This document shows, piece after piece, positions 5,089 to 13,273 of a stretch of DNA of 26,783 nt (the stretch's first letter is position 1; each line of letters begins with the position of its first letter). Position numbers and translations under genes: made by a program. Source of the stretch: a virus; IMG/VR virus record IMGVR_UViG_3300030090_005147, positions 1-26,783 of that record; one strand, given 5' to 3'. A model generated the notes under the pieces. It saw only the letters and a program-made list of their open reading frames with translations. It ran no database searches and had not been told where the DNA came from.

Positions 5089-5117
5089 TTGACTATGTGA
5101 GTCAACAATATTATTAT
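5089..5117 (+). promoter_or_regulatory. Sigma-70-type late promoter with overlapping operator-like palindrome
   Basis: TTGACT (5089-5094), a 17-nt spacer and TATTAT (5112-5117) match the bacterial sigma-70 consensus at 5 of 6 positions in each box with ideal spacing, predicting a start near 5124. A perfect hairpin GTTGACT-ATGTG-AGTCAAC (5088-5106) covers the -35 box and could be a repressor or activator operator. AGGAGG at 5127-5132 then leads into terS at 5141. This promoter would drive the packaging and head genes. Confidence 0.75.
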
Positions 5118-5140
5118 ATTGTAAGTAGGAGGACAGGTCA

Positions 5141-5581
5141 ATGGCGTTTAGTGACAAAGAAAAAGTAGAATTAAAGAAGAAATTTTTAAAGGCATTTGGT
5201 AAATCTAGAACAATATCGAGTGCTGTTAGTGGGTTACCTGTAGGCAGGAACTCAATATATGAATGGTTCAAGGAAGATTCAGACTTTAAGCAGGAATTTG
5301 ACGATGCAAAGCTAGCAGTTGGGGAAAGTTTAGAGAGTACAGCTTTTACTTTGATAGACAAGATGTTACAAAGTGGAGATTATTCTAGACCCTTACTGTT
5401 AATAACCATGTTAAATGCCCACTTACCTGAAAGATATAAAGCAGGTGACAACACAGGTGATGATTCTAGACAACTTATTTCTGAATTTAGGAAGATGGCT
5501 AAGAGTAATAAGGAAAAAAAGCCTAAAACTAAAGTTGAAAAAGAAGCCGAGGACATAATTAATGACTCAACCACAAAATGA
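5141..5581 (+). CDS. terS: Terminase small subunit
   Basis: A 146-residue protein at the head of the late operon. The N-terminal half shows the helix-turn-helix layout of phage small terminases: a basic helix (KEKVELKKKFLKAFGK), then LPVGRNSIYEWFKEDSDF, the recognition-helix pattern with a conserved Trp, then EFDDAKLAVGESLES. The middle (LIDKMLQSGDYSRPLLLITMLNAHLPERYK) resembles the oligomerisation region. The C-terminus is Lys/Glu rich and likely disordered. TerS binds the packaging site on phage DNA and regulates the large subunit. ATG at 5141 has an AGGAGG site 8 nt upstream. Its last 20 nt overlap terL. Identification rests on motif pattern and on position immediately before terL. Confidence 0.85.
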   Translation: MAFSDKEKVELKKKFLKAFGKSRTISSAVSGLPVGRNSIYEWFKEDSDFKQEFDDAKLAVGESLESTAFTLIDKMLQSGDYSRPLLLITMLNAHLPERYKAGDNTGDDSRQLISEFRKMAKSNKEKKPKTKVEKEAEDIINDSTTK

Positions 5582-6902
5582 ATTAACTGATTTCCTTTAC
5601 GAGAAAGTAGGGTTTGAACCTACTGACGAGCAAAGGGTAATATTAGATTCAGATAAAAGGTTTACACTTGTAGCAGGTGGGGAACAAGCAGGAAAAAGCA
5701 TGATCGCTAGTAAATTTCTGCTTAGAAAGATATTTGAAACAGAAGAACCGGGGTTATATTGGCTAGTTGCTGCTGATTACGGCAGAACTAGAGCAGAATT
5801 TGAATATTTAATAGAAGATTTTGCTAAATTAAACCTATTAAAGAAGGCATCTAAGAGAGTAGATCCGGGCAGAATAGAACTTGCTGATGGAACAGTTATT
5901 GAAACTAAGTCTGCTAAAGATCCTCGTACTCTAGCTATGAGAGCACCCAATGGAATTGTAGGTTGTGAGGCTAGTCAGCTAGATTTAGAAAGTTATTACA
6001 GAGTAAGAGGTAGATGTGCACCTAGAAGTGCATGGTTATTTTTAGCAGGAACATTTGAAGGTAGCCTTGGTTGGTACCCTTCGTTGTTTCAGGCATGGAA
6101 ATACGGAGATAAAGACGAGAAATCTTTTTCCCTGCCCTCTTATACGAATAAACATTTATATCCGGGAGGCAAAAATGACCCTGAAATACAAAAGCTTAAA
6201 AATGAAGCTAGTGATGATTTCTTTATGGAAAGGATTGAAGGTATTCCTTCTCCACCTACGGGAATCGTATTCCAAGAATTCAGAAGTGATAGACATATAT
6301 CAGAAAAAGCTAGCTATGTACCGAATGAACCCGTCCACTTGTGGATCGACCCGGGTTATGCAGGCGGCTATGCTATCGAGGCGATACAGATCAGCGATGA
6401 TCAAGTTAGACTTATCGACGAAGTCTACGAAAAGTCCCTCATTACAGAAGAAATGATTAACATTTGTCAGAATAGAGAATGGTGGAGTGATGTACAATTT
6501 GGGGTAATTGATGTGGCAGGGTATCAGCATCAGGCTATGGCTGCTCCTGCAGAAGTTTGGTTAAATGAAACAGGCTTGTACCTTGATTCTCAGAAAGTTA
6601 AGATCAATGATGGTACAGAAAAATTAAAATCTATGTTAAAATTAGCTCCAAACGGAGAACCTAGATTAATAATTAACCCTAAATGCAAGGGAATCTTATC
6701 AGAGTTTGGTGCAGCTCCAAATCCATTTAATGGACAGACACTTGTGTACAAGTGGAAGACAGATAGAGATGGAAATATAGTTGGCAATCAGCCTGAAGAT
6801 AAGTATAATCATGGAATAAAAGCCGTAATCTATGGTTTGATAAACCATTTTGGTTATGCACATATAGAAAATAGAACATCAATCCGTGTAAGGAGATGGT
6901 AA
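5562..6902 (+). CDS. terL: Terminase large subunit (packaging ATPase-nuclease)
   Basis: A 446-residue DNA-packaging motor. The ATPase domain has a Walker A loop GGEQAGKS at residues 39-46, a strand ending LYWLVAADYGR (65-75), a GIVGCEAS strand (131-138) in the Walker B area, and LFLAGTFEG (159-167) as the coupling motif. The C-terminal RNase H-like nuclease domain shows WIDPGYAGGYAI (261-272), with catalytic Asp263, and VIDVAGYQ (315-322), with Asp317. A third acid is probably Asp413 in DKYNHGIKAVIYGL. Length is at the short end of the usual 430-600 residues. The ATG at 5562 lies within terS, so the genes are translationally coupled. TerL docks on the portal encoded next door. Confidence 0.95.
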   Translation: MTQPQNELTDFLYEKVGFEPTDEQRVILDSDKRFTLVAGGEQAGKSMIASKFLLRKIFETEEPGLYWLVAADYGRTRAEFEYLIEDFAKLNLLKKASKRVDPGRIELADGTVIETKSAKDPRTLAMRAPNGIVGCEASQLDLESYYRVRGRCAPRSAWLFLAGTFEGSLGWYPSLFQAWKYGDKDEKSFSLPSYTNKHLYPGGKNDPEIQKLKNEASDDFFMERIEGIPSPPTGIVFQEFRSDRHISEKASYVPNEPVHLWIDPGYAGGYAIEAIQISDDQVRLIDEVYEKSLITEEMINICQNREWWSDVQFGVIDVAGYQHQAMAAPAEVWLNETGLYLDSQKVKINDGTEKLKSMLKLAPNGEPRLIINPKCKGILSEFGAAPNPFNGQTLVYKWKTDRDGNIVGNQPEDKYNHGIKAVIYGLINHFGYAHIENRTSIRVRRW

Positions 6903-8714
6903 ATGGCAAAAGCTAGTTATAAACCTGAAAGAATAATAGATAAAGTAGAGAGTCACTATGATGCTACTGAACCATTAAGAAACAGAATGGACAGAGATTT
7001 TTCTCTTTACAGATTAGACCCATATGATGCAGGTGACGGCTACCAATCCTACACATCTAACGAACCTTCTACTTATGCAGATAAAATAATTTCATTTGTT
7101 ACAGGAAGTGAAATGGTAGCAAGGATTCCCAATGTTTCTGAAAAAGAAGAAGACAGGGAAAAGAATAATAAAAAAGAAAAATTCTTTCTAGGCATCTTAA
7201 AAAGTGCTGACGAAAGAATCAAACGACATTCTATGCCTTCGATTAAAAACCAACTAGCTTGGTATATTACATTAAGAGGTTGGTATGCAGGTAGAGCTTT
7301 ACTTGTAAAAGACAAAGATGAAGATACTTATGTAGATATTACACCTTGGGATCCAATGCACACATATTGGGGACTTGGCAGCGAAGGGCTAGAGTGGGCT
7401 TGTTATAAAGTTAAAAAATCTAAAGACTTAGTTGAAAGCCAATACAATATCAGACTTCCAAGAAACGAAGATTATGATGACGAAGATTGGATAGATGTAT
7501 ATGATTATTACGATAAAGAAATGAACACAGTAGTTCTTTCTAACGGAAGAGTAGCTAAGAAACCTACTCCTCACGGAGCAGACGAGGTGCCTGTATTTTT
7601 GGGGCCTGTGGGGTCAGCTCCCATGATACAGGCTCTCAATGATATGACTCCTATTGATGACACGATTGCTGATTATGGAGAATCTATTTATAAACATAAT
7701 AGAGAAAATTACGAAAAGAATAATCAGATAATGTCTATTATGCTAGAGTTAACTTCCCGTGCTAGAAGACAAGGATTAAAAATTACTTCTAGAGATGGAA
7801 CTAAAACTTTAGATGAGGATCCTTACAAGGAAGGTACAGAAATATCCTTGGCACAAGGCGAGAATGTAGAACCATTAGGATTAATGGAAGTAGCTAGAGA
7901 AACAGGATCCTTTATGGGATTAATCTCAGGAGAAATGCAAAGAGGTGGAGTACCACATACACTTTACGGAGATATACAATTTCAATTATCAGGATTTGCA
8001 ATTAATACTTTAAGGCAAGGTATTGATTCTATTATATCTCCTAGAATAGAAGCACTTGAAAATGCTTATAAAAAAATATGTATGATAATATTTGATCAGT
8101 ATATGTCTGAATCCTTTGACAGCATGGAGTTGTCAGGTCAGGATATGAACAGACAATACTTTAAAGAAAAAATAAGTCCTAAAGATATAGAAGGCACAGG
8201 TGATATTGAAATAACATTTGTAGGACAACTACCTCAAGATGATTTGACTAAGATGAATATGGCTCAAATAGCTAGAGATGGTGAAAGTCCATTGTTACCT
8301 GATATATTTATTAGAGATAAAATTCTTGGATTACAAGATACAGATATGATAGATGACGCTATTAAAGAACAAACAGCAGAAAGGATATTACCTGAAGCTG
8401 CACTTTGGACTTTACTACAATCAGCAGAAGATAGAGGCAGACCCGACCTTGCTCAGTTCTACTATGGTGAACTTATTACTATGATGAACGAAAAGCAAAC
8501 AAAACGATTACAATCAGAACAACAGTTGCAACAAGCAGCCCAACCTCCACAGCCACAACAGCCTAGAGGCATGGATCCTAGAGTAATGCCTAATGCAATG
8601 GCAGGTGCACCTCCACCACAACCCACACCTCCTCAAGGAATGGTAGCACCCGGAACTCCAAGACCCGGAGCAATGAGTGATGAAGAACGAATTAGAAGAC
8701 AAGCATTAAGATAG
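6903..8714 (+). CDS. Portal protein
   Basis: A 603-residue protein immediately after terL; its ATG abuts the terL stop and GGAGATGG precedes it. The N-terminus (residues 1-65) has the helical, DxY-rich opening usual for portals (RMDRDFSLYRLDPYDAGDGY). A long central region contains wing and stem-type helices, including IADYGESIYKHNRENYEKNN and the segment GEMQRGGVPHTLYGDIQFQL, typical of podovirus-type portals. The last 70 residues are Pro/Gln rich (PPQPQQPRG, PPPQPTPPQG) and probably disordered. The portal forms the dodecameric DNA gate that binds terminase and later the tail. The assignment relies on position, size and sequence style, not a profile match. Confidence 0.85.
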   Translation: MAKASYKPERIIDKVESHYDATEPLRNRMDRDFSLYRLDPYDAGDGYQSYTSNEPSTYADKIISFVTGSEMVARIPNVSEKEEDREKNNKKEKFFLGILKSADERIKRHSMPSIKNQLAWYITLRGWYAGRALLVKDKDEDTYVDITPWDPMHTYWGLGSEGLEWACYKVKKSKDLVESQYNIRLPRNEDYDDEDWIDVYDYYDKEMNTVVLSNGRVAKKPTPHGADEVPVFLGPVGSAPMIQALNDMTPIDDTIADYGESIYKHNRENYEKNNQIMSIMLELTSRARRQGLKITSRDGTKTLDEDPYKEGTEISLAQGENVEPLGLMEVARETGSFMGLISGEMQRGGVPHTLYGDIQFQLSGFAINTLRQGIDSIISPRIEALENAYKKICMIIFDQYMSESFDSMELSGQDMNRQYFKEKISPKDIEGTGDIEITFVGQLPQDDLTKMNMAQIARDGESPLLPDIFIRDKILGLQDTDMIDDAIKEQTAERILPEAALWTLLQSAEDRGRPDLAQFYYGELITMMNEKQTKRLQSEQQLQQAAQPPQPQQPRGMDPRVMPNAMAGAPPPQPTPPQGMVAPGTPRPGAMSDEERIRRQALR

Positions 8715-8723
8715 GAGAAATTA

Positions 8724-11700
8724 ATGGATCCAAATAGTTATTATGAAGTACAACCATCAGGATTAGGAACAACAGCAGGACTAGGAGCTTCCGATTTAGG
8801 AGTTGATTCTAATGCTTTAGTTACATTAATTAAAGCAGGATCTAGAGCTTTCTTGCCGGCATTATTTCCGGGAGCCGTAGATTCCCCGGGACTTGATCCC
8901 AAAGGTTTTGAATTAAAAGGAGCAAGCCTTCCTGTAGTAATAAAATTCCCTTCAGATTTCACAGCTCAAGATAGATATAATTGGTATCAAAAATATAATT
9001 TTGCTAATATAAATGGAGCTGCTCAAGGGCAATTTAAAACAGACATTGAAAATGCTTACAGACAATTAGGGTGGAGTACAGATTACGGAAGAAAATGGGA
9101 AATGGGAAGTGGCAAAAACGAAATTCCTGTTATTGATGCAATGACACTAAAAATAGCAACAACAGAAGAAGTTCAAGATGATCGAGGCAGAATAGTACAA
9201 AAAGCTATTCCCGAAACAATAAAACGAGGCGAGTCTGTTAATTGGGGAGCTACTTTAGCTCAAGGCGATCCTCAGGAATGGCCTGTAGGAGCTATGATAA
9301 AAAAAGAATTACCCAAAATGTTTGGGAAATCTCCTTCTACTTCAGATATGGGATCAAGATATGTTTCAGATGATAAAGACCAACAAATTCCTGCATTAGT
9401 AGATCTTACTCAACATATGCCATATGGCCCCAACCTTGGATCTTTAGTTCTTCCTTTTGGAAAAAAAGCAACACCATCTATTAGTGCTGCTCCTGCAGAT
9501 ATGCCACCAACACCATTAGGTGGAATGTCCCCTGCTACTTTTGCTGAAGGAACTGAAATGATTACAGAAAGGCCAAGTCAAGTTTTTTCAGATGCTCTTC
9601 GAAATCCGTATACTCAGCGAATTGAAACAGAATTAGGATTGCCACAATATCAATCGCAACAAGCTTACATGGATCAAAACAGAGATCTTGTAAAACAATT
9701 TTTAATGTCTTCTGCAGAGGAGGGTGGTTATAACCTTAAGGGAATAGATGACGGAACTATAGACTTTGATTTTGAAATGGACGAAAACGGAAGACTTATT
9801 ACTTTAGATGTTTATAGAGTTAAAGATGGAGTAAGAGATTCAAAACCTTACTTACAAAATATTACAAGTGAAGGAACTGCAGATACAGTAAACGAAAAAT
9901 TTACTACATTTAAACAATTTGCATTAACACAAGACCCAACTAAACCTGCAGATGGATTGCCGTCAGGAACATTTTCTGCAACAGGAGCATGGGCAGTTCC
10001 CGGATTTCCACAAACAAAAGTTCCAACAACATTTGGAGCAACAGGTGCAGCAGGAATGCCAACTCCCGGAATTATTACAGGGTCTGAGCAACAACAGTTA
10101 TTAGCAAGAATGTACCCTAGTGAATATGCTGCAGCTTTACCTGCATCATTGCAGGGAGGTGCATCATCTGCAATAAGAGATTTGTATAGCACTCCAATTT
10201 CTATGGCACAACGAGGATATAATTTAGCAACAATGACAGGAGCTTTTCAACCTCAACAAATTGCAGGAGGATTGGGAGGATTTGGTTTTCAACAATATTT
10301 AGGAAGTCAGCCTAATTACATACAAGACTTGCAAAGAGGCATACAAGCTATTGATCAAGTACGGCAAAAATATTTGGCTCAAGGACAAAGCACACAAGGA
10401 TTTAGTCTTCCTGAATTGAGTATATTTGAAAACTATATTGATAAGCCTGAAGAAGAATTAAAACTAAGACAAAGTTTATCTGCTTTATTGCCTTACCAAA
10501 TGAGAACTGCATATTCAAGAAATTTGCAAAATATGTATGATAGAGCAAGGCTACAAAATCCTTCTTCTATTGCAAGAAGGCAATTTGATTTTAATATGGG
10601 ATTTAATCCGTTTGGATCTATAAGTCCTATGCAAATGCAAGCACCTACTCCACAAAGACCTACTGCAGAAATCCCAATAGGGCAAAGTGTAAATATGGAC
10701 ACTTCAACTGACAATACTGCAGTTACAGGAACAGGGGTTACAAAAACTACAGCTTCAGATGGATCAACGATTACATTTACTCCTAGTGGAGATGGAGTAA
10801 CATCTACTGCTACAGTTAGTCAAACCGAACCTAAATCTTTAGGAGGAACAAGAAGAGAACTTTATGGTGACGGATATGCTATGGTGCAAAGAGATAACAA
10901 CGGAAACATAATTCAAGTGTATCAAATAGAAGCAGATGGCAGTAAAAAAATTATTAGAGATATAAAAACAGATGTTGCGGGAGCTGATGCACAAAAAACA
11001 GCATCTGATCTTGAAGCAAAATTAGCAAAAGAACCTAAAAGTTCTTTTACAGGAGATCCCGGAAAAAGATTCCCAACAGGAGCTCCGCCAACAGAAGTTC
11101 CAAAAGTATTTGGAGATGTATCTAAATATACTAAAACCCCTTCTCCTGCCCCTGCTAAAACTCCTATGTATCAAGGGCAAAAGAATTTGCCTGCAAATTA
11201 TATGGACTTTATAACAGGAGGAAGATCGGGAACTACTCCAACTTCTACAATGGAAAATATAGGAGCTGCAGATATGCCACAAGGCTTAGGTGTAAGTGCT
11301 ATGGAAGGAATAGGACTTGGATCACCTACTATGAAAGTAGCTTCACCAATGGTTGCTCCGCCCGGAGTCGTTGGGTCAAGGGTTTCAGATGTAGGAAGTA
11401 TAGGAGCACTTGTTAAATCTCCTTATGCTAATCAATTTACAGGCCCCACACAAATGATTCCTGAAAATATACCTATGCCTCCACCTCCAAGAGTTGATAA
11501 AACAGCACTAGAGTTAGATGCAATGAGGCGAAAAGCATTAGAAGATATGACTCGAATGCCTGTAGGAGCTTACAAAGGATCTCCGTATATAATAGGAGGA
11601 GTAAGTAATCCTAATGCACTTGCAATACAAGCACAGTTAGCAAAAGAAAAGTTAAGACAAGATTTTGAAACAGGTAATTTAAATTTTCCAATGAAAAAAC

Positions 11701-11774
11701 CATTTGAATTACAAGGAATAGGAATAGTACCTGAATGGTATGCACCACAAAACAATAGAATATTAATGAGATAA
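8724..11774 (+). CDS. Large putative virion protein, 1016 aa
   Basis: A 1016-residue protein 9 nt after the portal stop with an AGGAG site. No known domain is recognised. Residues 1-130 look ordered (SRAFLPALFPGAVDSPG, then DFTAQDRYNWYQKYNF). Much of the rest is rich in Pro, Gly, Ala, Gln and Thr with low-complexity stretches (GTFSATGAWAVPGFPQTK, APTPQRPTAEIPIGQ), as in extended or flexible virion proteins. A short beta-like segment near 745-785 (ELYGDGYAMVQRDNNGNIIQ) resembles repeat modules found in structural proteins. It belongs to the 10-kb block between portal and scaffold and is co-directional with the structural genes, so a minor head, internal virion or ejection protein is the best guess. 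Glycine is mostly GGA here, unlike the GGT-rich capsid gene. Confidence 0.85.
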   Translation: MDPNSYYEVQPSGLGTTAGLGASDLGVDSNALVTLIKAGSRAFLPALFPGAVDSPGLDPKGFELKGASLPVVIKFPSDFTAQDRYNWYQKYNFANINGAAQGQFKTDIENAYRQLGWSTDYGRKWEMGSGKNEIPVIDAMTLKIATTEEVQDDRGRIVQKAIPETIKRGESVNWGATLAQGDPQEWPVGAMIKKELPKMFGKSPSTSDMGSRYVSDDKDQQIPALVDLTQHMPYGPNLGSLVLPFGKKATPSISAAPADMPPTPLGGMSPATFAEGTEMITERPSQVFSDALRNPYTQRIETELGLPQYQSQQAYMDQNRDLVKQFLMSSAEEGGYNLKGIDDGTIDFDFEMDENGRLITLDVYRVKDGVRDSKPYLQNITSEGTADTVNEKFTTFKQFALTQDPTKPADGLPSGTFSATGAWAVPGFPQTKVPTTFGATGAAGMPTPGIITGSEQQQLLARMYPSEYAAALPASLQGGASSAIRDLYSTPISMAQRGYNLATMTGAFQPQQIAGGLGGFGFQQYLGSQPNYIQDLQRGIQAIDQVRQKYLAQGQSTQGFSLPELSIFENYIDKPEEELKLRQSLSALLPYQMRTAYSRNLQNMYDRARLQNPSSIARRQFDFNMGFNPFGSISPMQMQAPTPQRPTAEIPIGQSVNMDTSTDNTAVTGTGVTKTTASDGSTITFTPSGDGVTSTATVSQTEPKSLGGTRRELYGDGYAMVQRDNNGNIIQVYQIEADGSKKIIRDIKTDVAGADAQKTASDLEAKLAKEPKSSFTGDPGKRFPTGAPPTEVPKVFGDVSKYTKTPSPAPAKTPMYQGQKNLPANYMDFITGGRSGTTPTSTMENIGAADMPQGLGVSAMEGIGLGSPTMKVASPMVAPPGVVGSRVSDVGSIGALVKSPYANQFTGPTQMIPENIPMPPPPRVDKTALELDAMRRKALEDMTRMPVGAYKGSPYIIGGVSNPNALAIQAQLAKEKLRQDFETGNLNFPMKKPFELQGIGIVPEWYAPQNNRILMR

Positions 11775-11788
11775 TAAGGAGAATTATT

Positions 11789-12733
11789 ATGACAATGATG
11801 GAAGACTTTAATCAATACATACCTAATGAAGGTATTAGTTTAGGATCGCCAACACGGCCTACTAGAACTTTGCCGACGACTGCAGGTGAGGTAAGTGGAG
11901 TACCCTTAAATTTATTTGGTAGTTTTAATTCTTCACAACGACTGCAAACTGACCCTGTTTCTCCACCATTTAGTATTAGACCGGCACAATTTGACAATGA
12001 AAAAGGGTATTGGGATGCAGCAGGAGAAATGCTACAGGAAAGAATGGCTGATAGACAAGCAGGGCCTTTAATGCCCGGAGGAGAAGCATACATAACAGGA
12101 GAATTAGTAAGCCTAGCCAACCAACTTGGTATTGACCCTCGATTTGGTGTTACGAGCCCAATGGGGACAGGATGGGATTGGACTAGTCCGGAAGCAGCAT
12201 CATCAATGATAAATTTTCCTAGCATAGCATCTCAAACTGATATGCAAGATATAACAAGAAGAGGAGGAAGTCCTGATTTTGCAGATTTTGCAAGAACTAC
12301 AACAATGGGAACAGGGTATCAACCTTCTGTATATGAACCTATACAAAGAGTAGGAACTCCTATAGGAAGTATGGGAATACAAAATCAACCTATGGTAGCA
12401 CCTGTAGTAGACCCTGTCGTAGCTCCTGTATTTGACCCTTCTTCGTTTGCTAATACTTTATTACCACCTGCAAATGAAGAGATGTTGTATGGTAACAGAC
12501 AAGATTGGACAGGCCCTTTGGTTGATCCTTTTATGAATCCATGGACATTAGGAGCTCAAAACCCTAATTCTATACAGTATAATTTATCTCACCCTAATTG
12601 GTATGATGCTTCTAGGTATTTAGCTCAACAAAGATTAAATGATGCGATAAATTTTGGGCAGGAATATGGGGCTTATGCACTTAATCCTATGGCTTATCTA
12701 ACAAATAATTTATTTGATCGATTTATTAGATAG
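11789..12733 (+). CDS. Putative virion protein, 314 aa, Pro/Gly-rich
   Basis: A 314-residue protein, ATG at 11789 with AAGGAGAATT upstream. The composition is like its upstream neighbour: Pro, Gly, Asn, Gln and Met rich, with short patterned stretches (TRPTRTLPTTAGEVSG; QPMVAPVVDPVVAPVFDP, a repeated VVDP/VFDP unit near residues 200-217). The C-terminal 90 residues carry aromatic/Asn-rich segments (NPWTLGAQNPNSIQYNLSHP, YLAQQRLNDAINFGQ). No family recognised. It may be a flexible partner of the adjacent large proteins within the capsid or core. Confidence 0.8.
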   Translation: MTMMEDFNQYIPNEGISLGSPTRPTRTLPTTAGEVSGVPLNLFGSFNSSQRLQTDPVSPPFSIRPAQFDNEKGYWDAAGEMLQERMADRQAGPLMPGGEAYITGELVSLANQLGIDPRFGVTSPMGTGWDWTSPEAASSMINFPSIASQTDMQDITRRGGSPDFADFARTTTMGTGYQPSVYEPIQRVGTPIGSMGIQNQPMVAPVVDPVVAPVFDPSSFANTLLPPANEEMLYGNRQDWTGPLVDPFMNPWTLGAQNPNSIQYNLSHPNWYDASRYLAQQRLNDAINFGQEYGAYALNPMAYLTNNLFDRFIR

Positions 12734-12742
12734 GAAAATAAT

Positions 12743-13273
12743 ATGGCAAAAATATTTTATGAAGCAGGAGCAACTCCATACCAACAAGGAACAACTTGGG
12801 GAGCAACAAATCCTGATACAGGAAAACCTTGGGGGTGGAAGCCGCCTGTTAAAAAGAAAAACACGGGGTTTAATATTGGATTAGATACTTATTCTGATGC
12901 CTCTAATATATCTGATATATCCACAGACATAGGAAATCCTTTTAAAGATTATTTACCACAAGAGTTTTTAGAAACATCTCCTAGTGCTGCATACTACAGT
13001 TCACCCGGAGCAGCAGAATTTTACACTAGACCATCAGGACAAGTAGATCCTACAAGAAAAAAGTTTTATCAAGAATCCTTTCAAGATATCTACAATGAAT
13101 ATCTTGGAAGATTAGGAACTATGGCTAGAAAAGGAGATGTGCCTGACTTAAGATTTTCAGATTATTTATCTTCTGCAGATCCTTTTACAGAAAGATTTGA
13201 AAGACAAACTCCTTATCAAAGAGGAATAAGCAATAGAGCTTATTCTCCGTCAACTAGGTTTATATACTATTAA
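12743..13273 (+). CDS. Putative virion protein, 176 aa
   Basis: A 176-residue protein starting MAKIFYEAGATPYQQG, with AGGAAA before the ATG. The N-terminal third is Gly/Trp/Lys rich (WGATNPDTGKPWGWKPPVKK), the rest Tyr/Ser/Pro rich with an amphipathic segment (KKFYQESFQDIYNEYLGRL). Its TAA overlaps the ATG of the 1824-residue gene (TAATG), so the two are coupled and their products may be made in fixed ratio. No known family. Confidence 0.8.
   Translation: MAKIFYEAGATPYQQGTTWGATNPDTGKPWGWKPPVKKKNTGFNIGLDTYSDASNISDISTDIGNPFKDYLPQEFLETSPSAAYYSSPGAAEFYTRPSGQVDPTRKKFYQESFQDIYNEYLGRLGTMARKGDVPDLRFSDYLSSADPFTERFERQTPYQRGISNRAYSPSTRFIYY

Larger units (their letters stand above)
3850..5140. other. 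1.3-kb gene-free, structure-dense region between divergent operons
   Basis: No frame on either strand has a start, ribosome binding site and sensible protein here. The interval separates the minus-strand early-type genes from the plus-strand late operon. It is clearly richer in G+C around 4010-4420 than the flanking genes and is full of inverted repeats, G runs (4409-4414 and 5018-5023 are G6; 3914-3919 is another) and T runs. Sub-elements are listed separately: a branched fold at 3967-4100, a palindromic element at 4174-4308, further hairpins to 4762, a pseudoknot with T8 at 4802-4857, AGCTA-rich hairpins at 4881-4967, a long inverted repeat at 5014-5075 and the late promoter at 5089-5117. 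Confidence 0.85.
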
